Assembly (NCBI GenBank): GCA_963082875.1
Contig: OY720099.1
Span: 7,564,001 to 7,628,000, forward strand
Length of the DNA stretch: 64,000 bases
Source: Corella eumyota
Taxonomy: Eukaryota > Chordata > Ascidiacea > Phlebobranchia > Corellidae
Reading direction: 5' to 3'
The translations under genes and the position numbers were made by a program. A model generated the notes under the pieces. It ran no database searches. It was not told the DNA's origin and saw only the letters and a list, made by a program, of their open reading frames with translations. This document shows, one piece after another, positions 38,601-51,015 of this stretch. Each line of letters opens with the position of its first letter. Within the stretch, counting starts at the first letter, position 1.

Positions 38601-41600
38601 TTGTTACAAAAAAGTGATAGTACTGATATTTAAAAAAAATATCGAGGTCAAAAAGTTAGAACCATAAAGTTTAAGAAAGACTTAGCAGTGATCGTATAGT
38701 AGGAGAGTTTATTGGAGACCGTGAAGTACAAGTAAACACTTGCTATCAAAAAAAAATACCCTTGATATCAAAAAAAATACCCTTGCTATTAAAAAAAATG
38801 AAAACAATACCCTTGCTATCAAAAAAAAATGAAAACAATACCTTTGCTATCAAAAAAAAATCACACTTGGAAAAATATTTTTTAAAATTTTTTTTCACAA
38901 TTTGAAAAGTTAAAACAAGTCCTAAAAATAAAAAAATGAAAGTTTTGCCTTGTTTCAAGTTTAAAACCATTTTTTTAGTATTTGCTTTATGTTTCTTTTA
39001 TGTATTTTGAACAACCTAGCATAATATATATTTTTATTTGAACAACACTCATCATGTGATGGTGCTGCTGGTTTTATATTTGTTATTAAATGATCAATTA
39101 TTTACCTAACTTTTATAGGCTCTCTTTTGTTTAGGCTTTATAGCAGATTTTAATGATCTAAACTACCTTAACTTATTGTATGAAATAATTTAGTACCAAA
39201 CTTTAATAATTTAGTACCCAACCTTTTTGCACGACTAAATTAAAATAATTTTTTTTTTACTATTTTAAACAGCTAAAAAAGGCTATAAAATAAAACAAAC
39301 CTTCTAGTTCAGGAACTAGTTGACTTTCTGGTATTTGAGAAAATTTGCTTTCATCTAAAAACATTAATGCTATTGTTGAAATTTATTATAAAGCTTGTTT
39401 TGTAAATAAAAAAATTTTTTTGTTCTTACCTACAAACTCTAGGGATATGGTATTCCCATATATGTCTAACATGACCCATAGTGGACAAGTTGTGTCAACC
39501 CCACTAAACAAAGTACCATGTGGTTCACCATTTACTGAATATTCCAAATCACCTACAAAAAATAATGTTTTAAAAATACCAAAGTTTAATTATAGCTACT
39601 TTTTCATATCTTTTTCCTTAATGTGTGAAGGTCGACTTCACCTAAATATAGAGTAACTTCAGCTACCCCGACCCAGTCTCAAATTGACCTTCGCAGTTTG
39701 GAATAGTATATCAATTATAATTGCCCAGTAATTATGCTGCTGATTAAGTGCTGGCTCAGCAGTAGTTTATACCGTTTAAAGTGTCTTAGTCAAGAGCGAT
39801 ACAGCATCAGAGCAGTGATTGAACCCACGACCTCATGTAGTGTAGCGAGTGTTTTGACCACTACACTACGCTGCCAGTTTTGCCAGTTTATATTAGGGCA
39901 ACTATGTGTAAATATATTCTAGAAGATTATATCTGAGCACCTATAGTGTGCATTCTGGGCAATAGTAACATAGTTAGTATAAAGGGTAATATATTTGATT
40001 GCCCTAGTTTAATAAGTTAGCTTTAAAAACTATTCCAATTTTCCAAATTTACATTTACGAGTCTTTAAACAGACCGGTCTAAAATACCCTTTACAATAGA
40101 TTAACTTAGTTAAAATAATATATATATATACCTTTTATACTATTTTGTTTAACCGATATAGTAAATATATTGTTCTCAACAGCCAAGTCCTCAGGAATAG
40201 CTTTGGCCCAAAATCCGGGTTTGTTTGTAAGATCAGGGCATGCATACCTTGGTAGTTCGTCCCCAACTAAGTTCTCAGGATTGTTTCTTGTGAGGCCAAT
40301 TCTAAAACACAACAGAATATTATTTATTAAATATTTATAATTATTTATCCTCAATGTGGAAAGGTCGACTTCATGACCTAAACATAAAGTAACATCAGTT
40401 ACCCGAACCCAATCTCAAGTTGCCCTTGGCATTTTAAGATATTATAGATTAAAATTGCCTGATAATTAAGTGCCTAATCAAATGTTGGCTTGGCAGAAAT
40501 TAATATTGTTAATAGCACTACACCAAAGAGCACTACAGCATAAAAGCAGTGGGGATCAAACCCAGGATCTCATGGAATGCCAATTGTTCTGACCACTACA
40601 CCACGCTGCCGAAGTTGTTTTCTCAACCAAATAAGCTTTCAATTTAATTCAAGTTAAGGTTTTAACTACTATTACCTCATTACCCCACTCCATATTTCAT
40701 GAATAGAACTTAATTTAATGTGAACTTTTTCCCCAATGCCGATTGGTCGATCACTAAACACTATGCCGTAACAAAAACTAAATGTTCTTTCAGCCACCTA
40801 TTAATAAAAAAAAAAAAATTTTAACTGTTAATTTTAAAACAATTTTAAATCTTAGTTTATTACTTCAAAAATTTAAATACTTATGTTTAAATGCTCAGAA
40901 TAGATTTTAATTTAATTTTCAAATAAAATAATTCAAATAAAAAAAAATATATACTTTTTATATGGTTTAATAAAAACAGTGGTAGTTAAAGAATATAAAA
41001 GTTTTAAAAATAAAAATTGCTTTCTCACATTTTTATTTTGTTTTAGTGTAATATTTTTTCCATGAGTTCTATGAAATTTAAGTTGATTGTTGTTAGGAGT
41101 TTGAAATTGTTGATTATTTAAATACCTTCCAGGCGGTCGATGGTCATCATAAGAAGTAGCTGTAAAAAAATTCAAATTCAAAACAAAATTATAAGACTAA
41201 TAATAATATACAATAATAAAAAAATGTTACAAATTATTTTTTTATATATTTAATTATCCTCGATGTGTAAAGGTTGACTTCACTACCTAAACATCGAGTA
41301 ACATTTGTTACCCCAACCCAGTCTTAAGTTGCCTTTAGCAGTTTGAAATTATTATTATTGGCTGATAATAAAGCCGCTGAATAAGTATTGGCTCAGCAGA
41401 AGTTTATATCGTTTAAAGCCCCTTACTCATGGGTGCTACAGCATAAGTTTAATGGAAATCAAAGCCACAACCTCATGTAGTAAAGCCAAGTGTTCTGACT
41501 ACTACACCACGCTGCCAGTTCAAGATAGTTTAAAATTGTTTTATCCATTACAAATTAATGCTTACATGGTCTTGAACTACTTTTTGCATGGCGAGATGGG

Positions 41601-41629
41601 TTTCTAGTATTGGATTGCTGCCCTCCCAT
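35671..41629 (-). CDS. neurl: Neuralized-type E3 ubiquitin ligase (two NHR domains and RING)
   Basis: Neuralized ubiquitinates Notch ligands and promotes their endocytosis at the plasma membrane. Ten exons in transcript order: 41629-41566, 41159-41029, 40797-40676, 40301-40132, 39552-39430, 39354-39301, 38576-38388, 38093-37912, 37267-37090, 36563-35671. All join in frame to 701 residues and TAA. The N-terminus MGGQQS fits an N-myristoylation site, as reported for vertebrate NEURL1. NHR1 spans about residues 50-203 (HGKNITL, FCYGIVFS, LPRYACPDLTNKPGFWAKAI, PLWVMLDIYGN). NHR2, about 235-404, is more diverged (DLIDRSEYWIINK, PLWLIVDLCGN). The C-terminal RING (648-701) runs CVICFD, CGHKCLCETC, CPVCRKPIKDILRIYA. 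Between NHR2 and the RING lie a serine/acid tract, a glycine-rich hydrophobic stretch and an acidic repeat. The exon ending at 37090 could instead end at 37093; both keep frame. Its acceptor at 37268-37269 is purine-rich but has TACTAAAAT upstream as a branch site. Four SINEs sit in its introns. Confidence 0.94.
36805..36864. repeat. Perfect 14-bp inverted repeat in the last Neuralized intron
   Basis: ACGTAGAAAGTACT at 36805-36818 is mirrored by AGTACTTTCTACGT at 36851-36864, with 32 bp between. Similarity continues imperfectly outward (TTTGTG just outside each arm). It could be a tiny foldback/MITE or a stable intronic RNA hairpin. Confidence 0.8.
37342..37575 (+). mobile_element. tRNA-derived composite SINE, copy 1
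   Basis: The copy starts CGGCAGCGTGGTCTAGTAGTC (A-box-like) and has a B-box-like GGTTTGATCC, followed by the family's central part and the tail CAAGACTGGGTCAGGGTAAC ... CTCTATGTTTAG. It lies in a Neuralized intron, antisense to the gene. The B-box flank has drifted to contain a TGACGTCA. The structure matches the composite tRNA-SINE reported from Ciona (Cics-1 type); the name is from memory. Confidence 0.85.
38738..38871. repeat. Imperfect tandem repeat in a Neuralized intron
   Basis: Five units of the type ACCCTTGCTATCAAAAAAAA follow each other, the later ones extended by ATGAAAACAAT. Unit length varies from about 20 to 31 bp, suggesting recent slippage in an A-rich array. Confidence 0.8.
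39616..39876 (-). mobile_element. tRNA-derived composite SINE, copy 2
   Basis: Full-length on the minus strand. The tRNA-like head (reverse complement of CCACTACACTACGCTGCC) ends near 39876 and the B box is GTGGGTTCAATC on the minus strand. The tail lies at 39616. It sits in a Neuralized intron in the gene's own orientation. Confidence 0.85.
40343..40611 (-). mobile_element. tRNA-derived composite SINE, copy 3
   Basis: Full-length minus-strand copy. Its 3' end reads TTTATCCTCAATGTGGAAAG on the plus strand at 40343, and its head ends CCACTACACCACGCTGCC at about 40611. It lies in a Neuralized intron. Confidence 0.85.
41251..41518 (-). mobile_element. tRNA-derived composite SINE, copy 4
   Basis: Full-length minus-strand copy in the first Neuralized intron, from TTATCCTCGATGTG at its 3' end to ACTACACCACGCTGCCAG at its head. 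Several substitutions in the B-box region indicate moderate age. Confidence 0.85.
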
Positions 41630-41799
41630 ATTGAAAACAACTTAAACATTTGTACCAACGTTTATACAATCTTATTTCCCTGTTATATGCGAAAGTACAA
41701 CAGCTTTCATTAATTTTTACAAATATTGTATAAGAACATAATTAAGAAAGTTAATATTATGTATTTTACACGATTTCCAAAACCTTTTATTAAAACAAT

Positions 41800-41968
41800 C
41801 GACAGCATAGTTTGCAACACTTGGCTTCACTACATGAGGTCTTGGGTACGATTCCTACTGCTCTCATGCTGCAGCTGCTGCTAAACTGCCGAAGGCAACT
41901 CAAGACTGGGTCGAAGACAGGTAACTAATGCTTCTATGTTTAATTCGACCTTTCCACGTCGAGGATAA
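41800..41968 (+). mobile_element. tRNA-derived SINE, copy 5, internally shortened
   Basis: Starts CGACAGCATAGTTTGCAAC and keeps the B-box region (CTTGGGTACGATTCC) and the full 3' tail ending TTTCCACGTCGAGGATAAAT. The central part, about 70-90 bp in the other copies, is missing. It lies about 170 bp upstream of the Neuralized start codon. Confidence 0.8.
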
Positions 41969-42345
41969 ATAGGTAAAAAAAAATTATGGTAGTTTTAATT
42001 TTTGGAAACGTCAGTTATCGTGAATTTTTAATATTCTGAATTAAATTATTTTACTAAACTAATATTTGTTATATTACTGGTAATGTAAAAAATAATATAT
42101 AAATCCAAAAATAGAGTTTTTTCCTTGAAAAGCAAACCCTGCACGTTTTAAGAAACTAAACTGTATATCAACAAAATAGGAATTATGACAACTTTAGGAC
42201 CAAAATAATGGTTTTAAAAAGAATTAAAAAAAAGATAAGCTAGGCGTAAAAGAATTAAATTTACATCTTAAAAAAATATATCTTTATTTTTTTAACCGAA
42301 TTAAAATAAATAATTAATTTTATATTTGGTTTTGTGTTTGCGTTA

Positions 42346-42378
42346 TTTTCCATCATTTTGTCTTTTCCATCATTTTGT
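42346..42378. repeat. Direct duplication TTTTCCATCATTTTGT
   Basis: Two identical 16-bp copies begin at 42346 and 42363, one base apart. It is a small local duplication in the Neuralized/transporter A intergenic region. Confidence 0.85.
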
Positions 42379-43185
42379 TGCACAGGAAACTACACGCAAT
42401 AAACCCTACGTTTTCTTAGTAATTAGTAACAGACGACAACAACCGGATTTTTGCATTAACTTGGTTTTTGTGTATTCAAATTGCACACGATGTATGTAAA
42501 GTTTGACCTAGTTAGGTAAATATTATTGCATTCGTCTGCGACTAGTGGAACTTCTTGTTGTTTAACAAGAATTTTTATAGGATGTTGTTACGTCAGTATT
42601 TATTCAAATAGCTACAGGAACTTTTTTATTGTACTAAAAAGTTAAATTAGTTTAGCCTAGTTTTCAAAAATTTTATAAATATCATGTAGTCACCACAAAT
42701 GGTAGTGTTTTTATATAATACATGATATTAATTATATTATCGAGTTTTTGAGGCCGATGATGTCAAAAATATAAATTCAGCGGACCGTAATTCAATTTGA
42801 GGATATTACTAAAACTGAGGCCTTTAACATATTGAATGTATAATTGTAAAGCAAGAAAGGTGTGCCAGTTATCACATATATCCACAGTCAAAAGCTCTTC
42901 AGCACAAATCACTTATTAACATTTTAAGGGGCGGCTTTTACACACCCCCATCTTCATCTTTTCAAAAAAATAGCAAGTTGCAATATATTGCGTCAGGTAC
43001 TTCCGTGCAAGTACTTTAAAAGATTACTCGTTTCATATTTTTGTCGATTATTGCGTTTATATATTAGGTAACTGAAATAGGTAAACAAAACACATATCAA
43101 AGTTCAATACCTTTATTCAAAATATTTTCATTGCTTCATTTAGTATTAAAGACGACGGCAAATAAGTAGGATATAAATATATATA

Positions 43186-46041
43186 ATGTCAGACATTAGT
43201 AATGAAGATATATCACATGTTAGCGAAGAAAAACAAGAAATACCTTCGACAAGTTCAAGTTTGTTTATAAAACAACAACAAAATAACGAAGTAGAAATAA
43301 AAAGCAATCGAGAAAATGTAAAATTAAGCAGAAATCTAAAGACTATTGCACTTGCAATGGGATTTTTTATGTCGGTAAGTTTTAAATATTTATTTAAAAT
43401 GATTTTGTTTGTGAAATTAAAGTTGCTACAAATAGCTTACTATATTTATATTAGTAAATGATTCATTAAATAAATGTTGTTAAAGTGCTACGTTTTTATA
43501 TTGTATTAAGTTTAACAACAAAGTTTTGCCTTTAAATATAAATCTTTTTTAACTCTTTTTTTGCAAATTACTACAGTTTATTATTTGATATATACTTAAC
43601 TTTAATTTCATCTATTCTACAGGGTTTTGATCTTATTATATGGGGTTTAGCTTTACCGACTTTGGCAGAAAACATGAAGAAAACAATCACAGAACTTTCA
43701 CCAGTTATATTCGCGAGAGGTGCCGGCTTTTTAGTAGGCTCTATTGCCATAGGTCTCACAGAAGGGTATATTTTAGTTATAATATTTTAAAGTTTCAAAT
43801 TCTTTTTAATTTTTTAAAACAATTTTTTTTTTAGGTTTATGGACATTGAATTGGCAATCTCGTTGGCACTTACATTATTGTCAATTGGCCTATTCTGTAT
43901 TCCAATTATCATAAACTTCGCATCTCTTTTAGTCTTCTCTTTCATGACATCGTTTGGTTTAGGCGCATTTGAAACTGGTAAGTATTTAAAATAAATATTT
44001 GTAATACTGAATTCAAATAAAAAAATATATATTTTAGTTGGAAATGTGTTTTGTATTAAACTGTGGGGCGACAAAGCACAAATAGTTCTTCAAGTTACAC
44101 ATTTTTTCTTCTGTCTTGGATGCGTGGCTTCCCCCTTGGTAACTAAGCCTTTTATTAACGACGTTCAGAACACTACTTTAAACAACGGTAATACCTATAA
44201 CAATATTATTGATTGTTTGTGTTATAATTTGTATGATTACAGTTTTGTTAAAATTTTTAGATCTCTAAAAAACACTCGTACTTTACGGTTCTAGCTAATT
44301 CTCTTTTGCACTTTACGGTCCTTGCTAATTCTTACTTGTACTTTAAGGTCCTTGCCGATTTTCTCTCGTAACCTACAGTTCTCGCCAATTTTTTCTTGTA
44401 CTTAACGGTTCTTGCTATGTTTTTTTAAAACCTTAAAGTACCAGTAATCCAATTTAATTGTAAATCCAGAACTTCTATGCCTTATTAAGCTTGCATTTAA
44501 CAATTACAGATAGCGATGTATTTCGTGATATAATATACGTTGGAGACACAAACCTGCCTTACGTTAGCATTATTTACATCATCATCGCCTTAGTAGGTTT
44601 GGCAATAGCAATGTACTTCTTATTCCTTAAATTCTTTTTCGAATCAGCTTCAGGTATGGTTGAGGAAGAAACTGGAGAAAAAAATAACAAATGGTTTAGG
44701 TACTTTACAATTAAACAGTTGTAACAAAGTCGTAATTACATAGCTAACTATTTTTTGTGTTTAGGATCAAACTACTCGCCATTCTGTTTTTTATATTTTT
44801 CTTTTTTATTGGAACATACTTAACAATGTCAACGTTTCTATATACTTTTGCTGTAAGTGATGTTCCTGGAGCTGGGTATACGAAAGACCAAGCCTCTGAT
44901 CTAAATACAGTGTATCTAGTTGGAGTAACTGTCGGGCAATTTTTATCTATTTTCATGGCAAAGCAGTTTTCTCCTGCAGGTAAATATGTTCCAATTAAAG
45001 AAACAAATATTTTTAACTTAAATATCTTTTATTAATGTATATAATAAAACTAACGTTTTCATTTAGCAAACATCACGTTGAATATGACGGTTGTCTTGCT
45101 ATGCTCTATCGCGTTACTATTTCTTCCTTACTACTCCGAAACTATGGCAATTTTATGGGTTATTCTAGTAATACACGGTGTTTTTCTTTCTCCTATTTAT
45201 GGATTTTTCTATTCATGGGCAAATGAATATATAGTTGTGGATGGAAGGTTGGTATAGTAAACATAAAAATTGCGTAACGAGGTCTGTAAAAGCAAACCCT
45301 TGCTAAAAAACTGTTTTTCTTTGTTTAAAAACAATATTAAGATGATAACCAAACAACACTTTATAATCTAGTAGCAAAAAACATTTTATTAACAATATTT
45401 AACAGGGCATCTAGCATATTTACAATAGGAGGGTCCTGTGGTGAAATGGTTCTTCCTTTATTGCTTGGTATTTTTATCGACACTCATCCAATGTATTTCT
45501 TGTATTCTTTATGTTTGTATGTTGCTGTGATGATTGTAACGTGTTTAATTGGTGTTAAGGTAGCAAGAAATTATGGATCGAAAAAACAAAGGTAAATAAA
45601 ATTCCAATTGTAAAACTATCCAACTTTTTGCTAAACTTTTTTTTACATTTATTTATCCTCGATCTGGAAAGGTTGACTTTACGACCTAAACATAGAGTAA
45701 CATCGATTACCCCGACCCAGTCTTGAGTTGCCTTTGGCAGTTTTGAATATTAAAGATTATAATTGTCCTATTATAAAGTTACTGATTAAGTGCTGTTTCA
45801 GTGGGAGTTCATACCGTTTAAAGCCCCTTAATTTAATGCGCTACAGCATGAGAGCAAGAGTAATCGAACCCAGGACCTTATATATTGAAGCCAGGTGTTC
45901 GAAAATATATTTTATACAAAAAATATATTAGTAATAGCAAAACTTGAATAACTAATAAAGCGCTCAACTTAATGTTTTATTAGGAATAAAGATGATTCAA
46001 AATCAAAAGAAGAAGAGGCTTGTTTAGAAACAAAAACTTAA
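43186..46041 (+). CDS. MFSD4/NaGLT1-like major facilitator transporter, paralogue A
   Basis: A 12-TM major facilitator, closest by motif to MFSD4A/MFSD4B (the latter also called NaGLT1, a sodium-dependent glucose transporter). Substrate here is unknown. Exons: 43186-43374, 43623-43765, 43835-43977, 44038-44187, 44510-44699, 44765-44979, 45067-45247, 45406-45591, 45984-46041, giving 484 residues. A polar N-terminus of about 50 residues precedes TM1. Family-like motifs are LALPTLAENMKKT, FARGAGFLVGS, GAFETVGNVFCIKLWG, THFFFCLGCVASPL, GVTVGQFLSIFMA and GGSCGEMVLPLLLGIF. It is first of three head-to-tail paralogues with the same exon sizes and phases. The donor at 45248 (GTTGGT) is weak. An intronic tandem repeat (44275-44427) and one SINE (45651-45902) are carried. 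Confidence 0.93.
44275..44427. repeat. Minisatellite of about 30 bp, five units, in intron 4 of transporter A
   Basis: Units resemble ACTTTACGGTCCTTGCTAAT followed by a T/C-rich decamer. Five diverged copies follow each other between exons 4 and 5 of paralogue A. The other paralogues lack it. Confidence 0.8.
45651..45902 (-). mobile_element. tRNA-derived composite SINE, copy 6, head truncated
   Basis: Minus-strand copy in intron 8 of transporter A. The tail begins ATTTATCCTCGATCTGGAAA at its plus-strand start. The tRNA-like head stops at about 45902 and lacks the A-box part found in full copies. Confidence 0.8.
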
Positions 46042-46620
46042 CGATTTAATTGTTTACAAATTAATAATGCAATTTTTTTCGCAAAGATTTCGCAAAGTTT
46101 GTTAATTTTAATAAATTATAATAATGTAATAAATTATTTTCAGAAAAATTTATGATTATTATTAAATATAACATAAAAGACAAAAAATACATAAAGACGT
46201 TTCAGGAAAAAGTTGTATTTTAAACTCAAAAATACGATTTAACAAATGTAGGACAAACTACTATAAAGGCATTACCTAATAAGGTTTTTAAAAAATTATT
46301 AGCCGAAACGGTTGCAAAAACTGCAGGTTATGCACACTTAGTTTTACCATTATTTGCTTATCGTTAAGGTTCGAGGTAACATATAGGTAAAATAAACTGT
46401 GTAAATAGGTCAATGTGTACACAATAATATAAATTTAAGTAAACTTTTGGGTTTACTGCAGTGTTTTATTACCATATAATTGTTTTGCAGTATTTCTACT
46501 TAAAATTTACCTAATCTGTTATGTAAAACAACATGTTGTGTAATAAACTTATAGCTTAGTAATCAAATCTAACAAGCCAACAAATCGTTTGTGTTTAAGC
46601 ATTTTTGTCAATACAGAAAA
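46042..46620. other. Spacer between transporters A and B
   Basis: About 580 bp of A+T-rich DNA holding the poly(A) signals of A and presumably the promoter of B. It is too long for the near-zero spacing of tunicate operons, so the two are probably transcribed separately. Confidence 0.6.
46110..46133 (+). terminator. Putative polyadenylation signals of transporter A
   Basis: Two AATAAA hexamers, at 46110 and 46128, lie 69 and 87 bp after the stop codon of paralogue A. Confidence 0.6.
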
Positions 46621-49304
46621 ATGGCAAATTTAAGTAACGAAAATTCAAAAAATATTAGTCAAGATGAGTTACAGATATCTCCAACTCCATCTAGTTTGTT
46701 TATAATACAAAATTCAGGAGACCGTAAACTAGAGACAGACAAGTGTAAGAATGTCAGCTTAATTAATCGGAATTTAAAGTATTTTGCACTAAGTTTGGCT
46801 CAATTCATATATGTAAGTATTGTTAGCATAATATAACAGTTTTTAAAACTTCCACTTTTACATGTATTGAAAATTAAATAACTTTTTTCTAGGGTTTTGA
46901 CCTTATAATATATGGATTGGCTCTACCCACGTTAGCTGAAAATATGAAAAAAACTGTTTCAGAACTTTCGACTGCTTTAATTGCAAGGGGAGCTGGTTTT
47001 TTATTGGGATCTCTTATTATTGGACTAACGGAAGGGTAAGCCAATCTACATAAGTTTTATTTTATTTTTTGTATATAGTTATTCTCGATGTAAAAAGGTC
47101 GAATGCGCTACCTAAACATAGAGTAACATCAGTTACTCCGACCCAGTCCCGAGTTGCCCGTGGCAGTTTGGAATATTATAGATATTAATTACCTGATGGT
47201 TATGCTGCTAATGAAGTAATTAGGTGTTGGCTAAACAGGGGTTTATACCGTTTATAGCGCCTTATGCGAGAGCGTTACAGCATTAGAGCAGTTGGAATTG
47301 AACCTACGACTTCATGTGACGTAGCAAGTGTTGTAGTGTTCCTACTACTACACCACGCTGCCGGCATTTCTTGTAATGCAATTTTAAAACACTTTTTTAT
47401 GCCAGTAACACAAATGTTCAGAACTGATTTTATTTTACAAAAGATATAAATTAACCTTATAACAAAAAAAGTTTACAAGATAAACATATACCAAACAAAA
47501 CAGACCCCTTTTACTTTTAGAAATATGGATATTGAATTGTCTATATCGCTTTCCATGGCAGTAATTTCATTCGGTTTATTTTTTGTTTCAATTTTTCAAA
47601 ACTTTGCAGCTTTTCTTACTTTCACTTTTATTAGTTCATTAGGATTAGGTGGATATCAAACAGGTAAATAAAAAATGTAATTTAAAATTTTTTTTTGTCT
47701 AAAAGTGTTTTTTTTAAGTTTTTTTTAAGGTTTTTCTACGCATATAGTCAAAACACGCTTATTTTTTCCCCTCTTCATTACAGAAGTAATGTTTAACTTT
47801 TATTTTCATTTTCTAGTTTCTAACGTATTTTGTATAAAACTTTGGGGCAAGAAAGCCAAGATTGCGTTGCAAGTTTTACAGTTTATTGGATGTCTTGGTT
47901 TTATGGCTTCACCCTTATCAGCTAAGCCATTTCTTAACGAAGTGCAAAACACCACGTCAAACAACGGTAGTTAGCCTACTTGGTCGTATATTTATGGTGT
48001 CTACGCTATTTACATTTCTTTATCATTGCACATAGACGCCAAAAAAAAACAAAAGCAGGTAAAATAATTAATGTTTTAGGTAGCGAGGTCTTCCGTGATA
48101 TCATATATGTTGGAGACACAAACCTACCTTACGTAAGCATTATATACATTATCATTGCTGGGGTTGGATTTTTCATATCGTTGTTTTTCTTATTCCTTAA
48201 ATTTTTTTTTAAATCAACTTCTGGTATTGCCAAGGAAGAAACAAAAGAAGAAACTAATCAGTGCTTTAGGTAGTGTTATAAAGTATCACCTAATTAAATG
48301 CTTATTAAATTGGTGAAGTTGTTAATATGTTCTTTAATTAGAGCGTATTGACAATAAAATTTCATGAATTTTAAACCATGTTACATTTACTGTTTGATTT
48401 TAGATATAAAATACTGGCGTGCATGTTCTTTTTATTTTTTCTCCTTATCGGAATACACCTAACTGTGACAACATTCTTATACACCTTTGCTGTAAGTGAT
48501 ATCCCTGGAGCTGGTTATACAAAAAACCAAGCTTCTGATCTTAATACAGTCTATCTAGTTGGGGTAACTGTCGGACAATTTTTGGCCATTTTTATGGCAA
48601 AAAAGTTTTCTACAACAGGTATTGTGCTAGTTTCTAAAAAATTGTTTGAATCAGTCTTGAACGAAAAAAATCAAAAAAGCTTTTGGTTTAACTAAATATG
48701 TTTTTTAGTGAATCTAACATTGAATCTGTCAGTTGTTTTGATTTCTTCAACTGTTTTGCTTTTTTTTCCTTATTACACCGACTATACAGCTGTATTCTGG
48801 ATAACGATTGTACTTCTTGGCTCATTTTTTGTTAGTATTTATGGGTTTCTTTACGCTTGGTCAAATGAATACATTGTAGTTAATGGAAGGTAAGTATTAA
48901 ATAAAGCCCAAGAGTATAATAAATTCTCGATATTGCTCACCTTATTTCTACAACTTTTACAGAGCTTCAAGTATATTTATAGTAGGAGGGTCCTGTGGTG
49001 AAATGATTCTTCCAGTAATACTTGGTTTTTTTATCGATACACATCCGAAGTATTTTCTTTACAGTATTTTTTTGTATGTTGCACTAATGCTTGTTATATA
49101 TCTATCTGCAGTCAAGGTTGCAAGAAATTATGGATCAAAAATACAAAGGTTAATAAATAAGGCTATTTATGTAAATATCAGAATTATTTATATGACACTT
49201 AATAATATAAATAATTTTTTTCATTAATAATAATATTGTCCTGTTTTAATCAAAAGACTTTAATGATTTTTAGGTCTAACAAAGATTCTATTGAGGTCGG
49301 TTAG
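46621..49304 (+). CDS. MFSD4/NaGLT1-like major facilitator transporter, paralogue B
   Basis: Nine exons: 46621-46812, 46893-47035, 47521-47663, 47817-47966, 48080-48269, 48404-48618, 48709-48889, 48963-49148, 49274-49304. They give 476 residues ending in TAG. Exons 2-8 have exactly the lengths of paralogue A (143, 143, 150, 190, 215, 181, 186) and the same phases. Motifs are LALPTLAENMKKTVSEL, NVFCIKLWGKKAK, FRDIIYVGDTNLPYVSIIYI, AVSDIPGAGYTKNQASDLNT and GGSCGEMILPVILGFF. It has the shortest C-terminal tail of the four and lacks the CLET-type ending of A and C. One SINE lies in intron 2. Substrate is not deducible. Confidence 0.93.
47078..47363 (-). mobile_element. tRNA-derived composite SINE, copy 7
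   Basis: Full-length minus-strand copy in intron 2 of transporter B, with the tail at 47078 (ATTCTCGATGTAAAAAGGTC) and the head ending CTACACCACGCTGCCGG. Confidence 0.85.
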
Positions 49305-51015
49305 AAACAAATTAACGATGTTTTAGAAAATGTGCCAAAATTTTTCTTAGTTTGAAAGTTTTTATATTTTTTAATTTTAATACTGTAGTAGGCTAGGCTA
49401 ATCTTATTTTGTCTTTATATAACAACTAAAATATCTAAACTGATTTAAATGGTTATGTTACATGTTACGCATTTAACGTTAAATTGATTTTATGATTTTG
49501 CACAATCAAACTAGACAAAGTTATGGGTTTTACTGGTTCACTAACGGCAACAAAAAGTTGCCTTAAATAATAATACCAATTTGTAATCAGTGTAAAAAAT
49601 TTGCTTTAAATTAAAGCTAAGTTTTGCATATAATATGTTTTAACACCCTTTTTTAGCTTAGCTTGGATAGTGTAAAAATTCAGCTTTGTCGTATGGACTT
49701 TTCTATATAGGCTAAAAGCGTAAAAATAGGTATTAAATTTCTGCGTAAGCAGCTGTAAATCAAGCATGCAGTTATCAAACACGACGTTAAAAAATCAAGC
49801 ACGACTTTAAAATATATTTAAGCGTTATTATGGTTCCAAAATTTTAGATTTCAAAACATATTGTTATTGTCATTATTATTATTATGGTTCGAAATCTTAG
49901 ATTTGTGTATTTTATAATATTAAATTTTTATTTTTTATTAAAATATTGACATATTAATGTATTAATAATAATTTTTTGAGTTTACTTTGTTCGACGAACT
50001 ATAATAAACGTACAAAACAATATATATCTTTACTTTTATATTTTATTTTGGTTTTAAACAGAATCCAAATGTTGATAAATAAAGCTAACGGTTAAAGTTT
50101 TTTTAGTTGCAAATGTGAGATCAAGCCCAAATGTTCTAACTTTAATATATGCAACTTTTAGATACATTTTAAACAAGAAAAGTTTAATTTTTTTTTGTAA
50201 TTAAACAAAATAAGGATTTATCAAACCATTATCATATTAAAAAATAAACATTAAATAAGCATTTTTTTATACAATACTGTAATATATTGTTATTTTTTTA
50301 CTATACACTTAATAACAATTAAATAAACGGCAAAAATTTTGTAATTTTTTTTCTTGAAAAGTACTGCGCAAATATTGCCAACAACATTCCAACAGTTACA
50401 AAACCGTAAACTTAATGAAAATATTTTTTGTATTTTGCCATAGGCTATTGAAGAATTTTTGATTAGATTAAAAAACATTATGCACAATGTTTTGAAAATA
50501 ACCTAACCAAACAAACCGCTTTAACAAAACGTATTTGATAATACAAATCAATTTCACATAAAATTAGATCAATGTTTGCAATAAACTCAGTTGACTAATC
50601 ACTTTGTTATTATGTCAGAAAACAACATAATGTTGTTAAACTAGGTTTTTAGGAAATGTGCCGATTCAATAACAATTTTAACATGGCATACTAAGTATTA
50701 TACAAGTGCAATGTTGATAAAAAAATCGCAAAATAAGATATATTATTTCTGTCTATGCTGCAGTAAATGGAGCGTAAAGTTAATTAAGGTGCTGTTGTTT
50801 TTGTTTTGCACTACTTTAAGTTAAGTTTTTACTGAGAGTTGAACAATGTAGTTAATTTTTAACTTAGTGTAACGACAACAAGCTAAATGACATTAGACAA
50901 AACTATTTTTCGTAATAACACAATGCTTAGTCAGCAAAATGATGAAATGAAATGTTTATTTACTTCCACAGTTTTTCCTAGGTTTTTACTGTTCGTTAAA
51001 AAACTACATACCTGT
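49305..51015. other. Spacer between transporters B and C
   Basis: About 1.7 kb of A+T-rich DNA without a SINE or recognisable gene. Positions 50887-51015 are an in-frame upstream extension of paralogue C that may be 5' UTR. No canonical AATAAA lies close to the end of paralogue B. Confidence 0.55.

Larger units (their letters stand above)
41630..43185. other. Intergenic region between Neuralized and transporter A (divergent promoters)
   Basis: This interval separates two divergently transcribed genes, so both 5' regulatory regions should lie here. Apart from the shortened SINE at 41800-41968 and a 16-bp direct repeat at 42346-42378, I see A+T-rich single-copy DNA and no gene. No convincing TATA element was placed. 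Confidence 0.6.
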
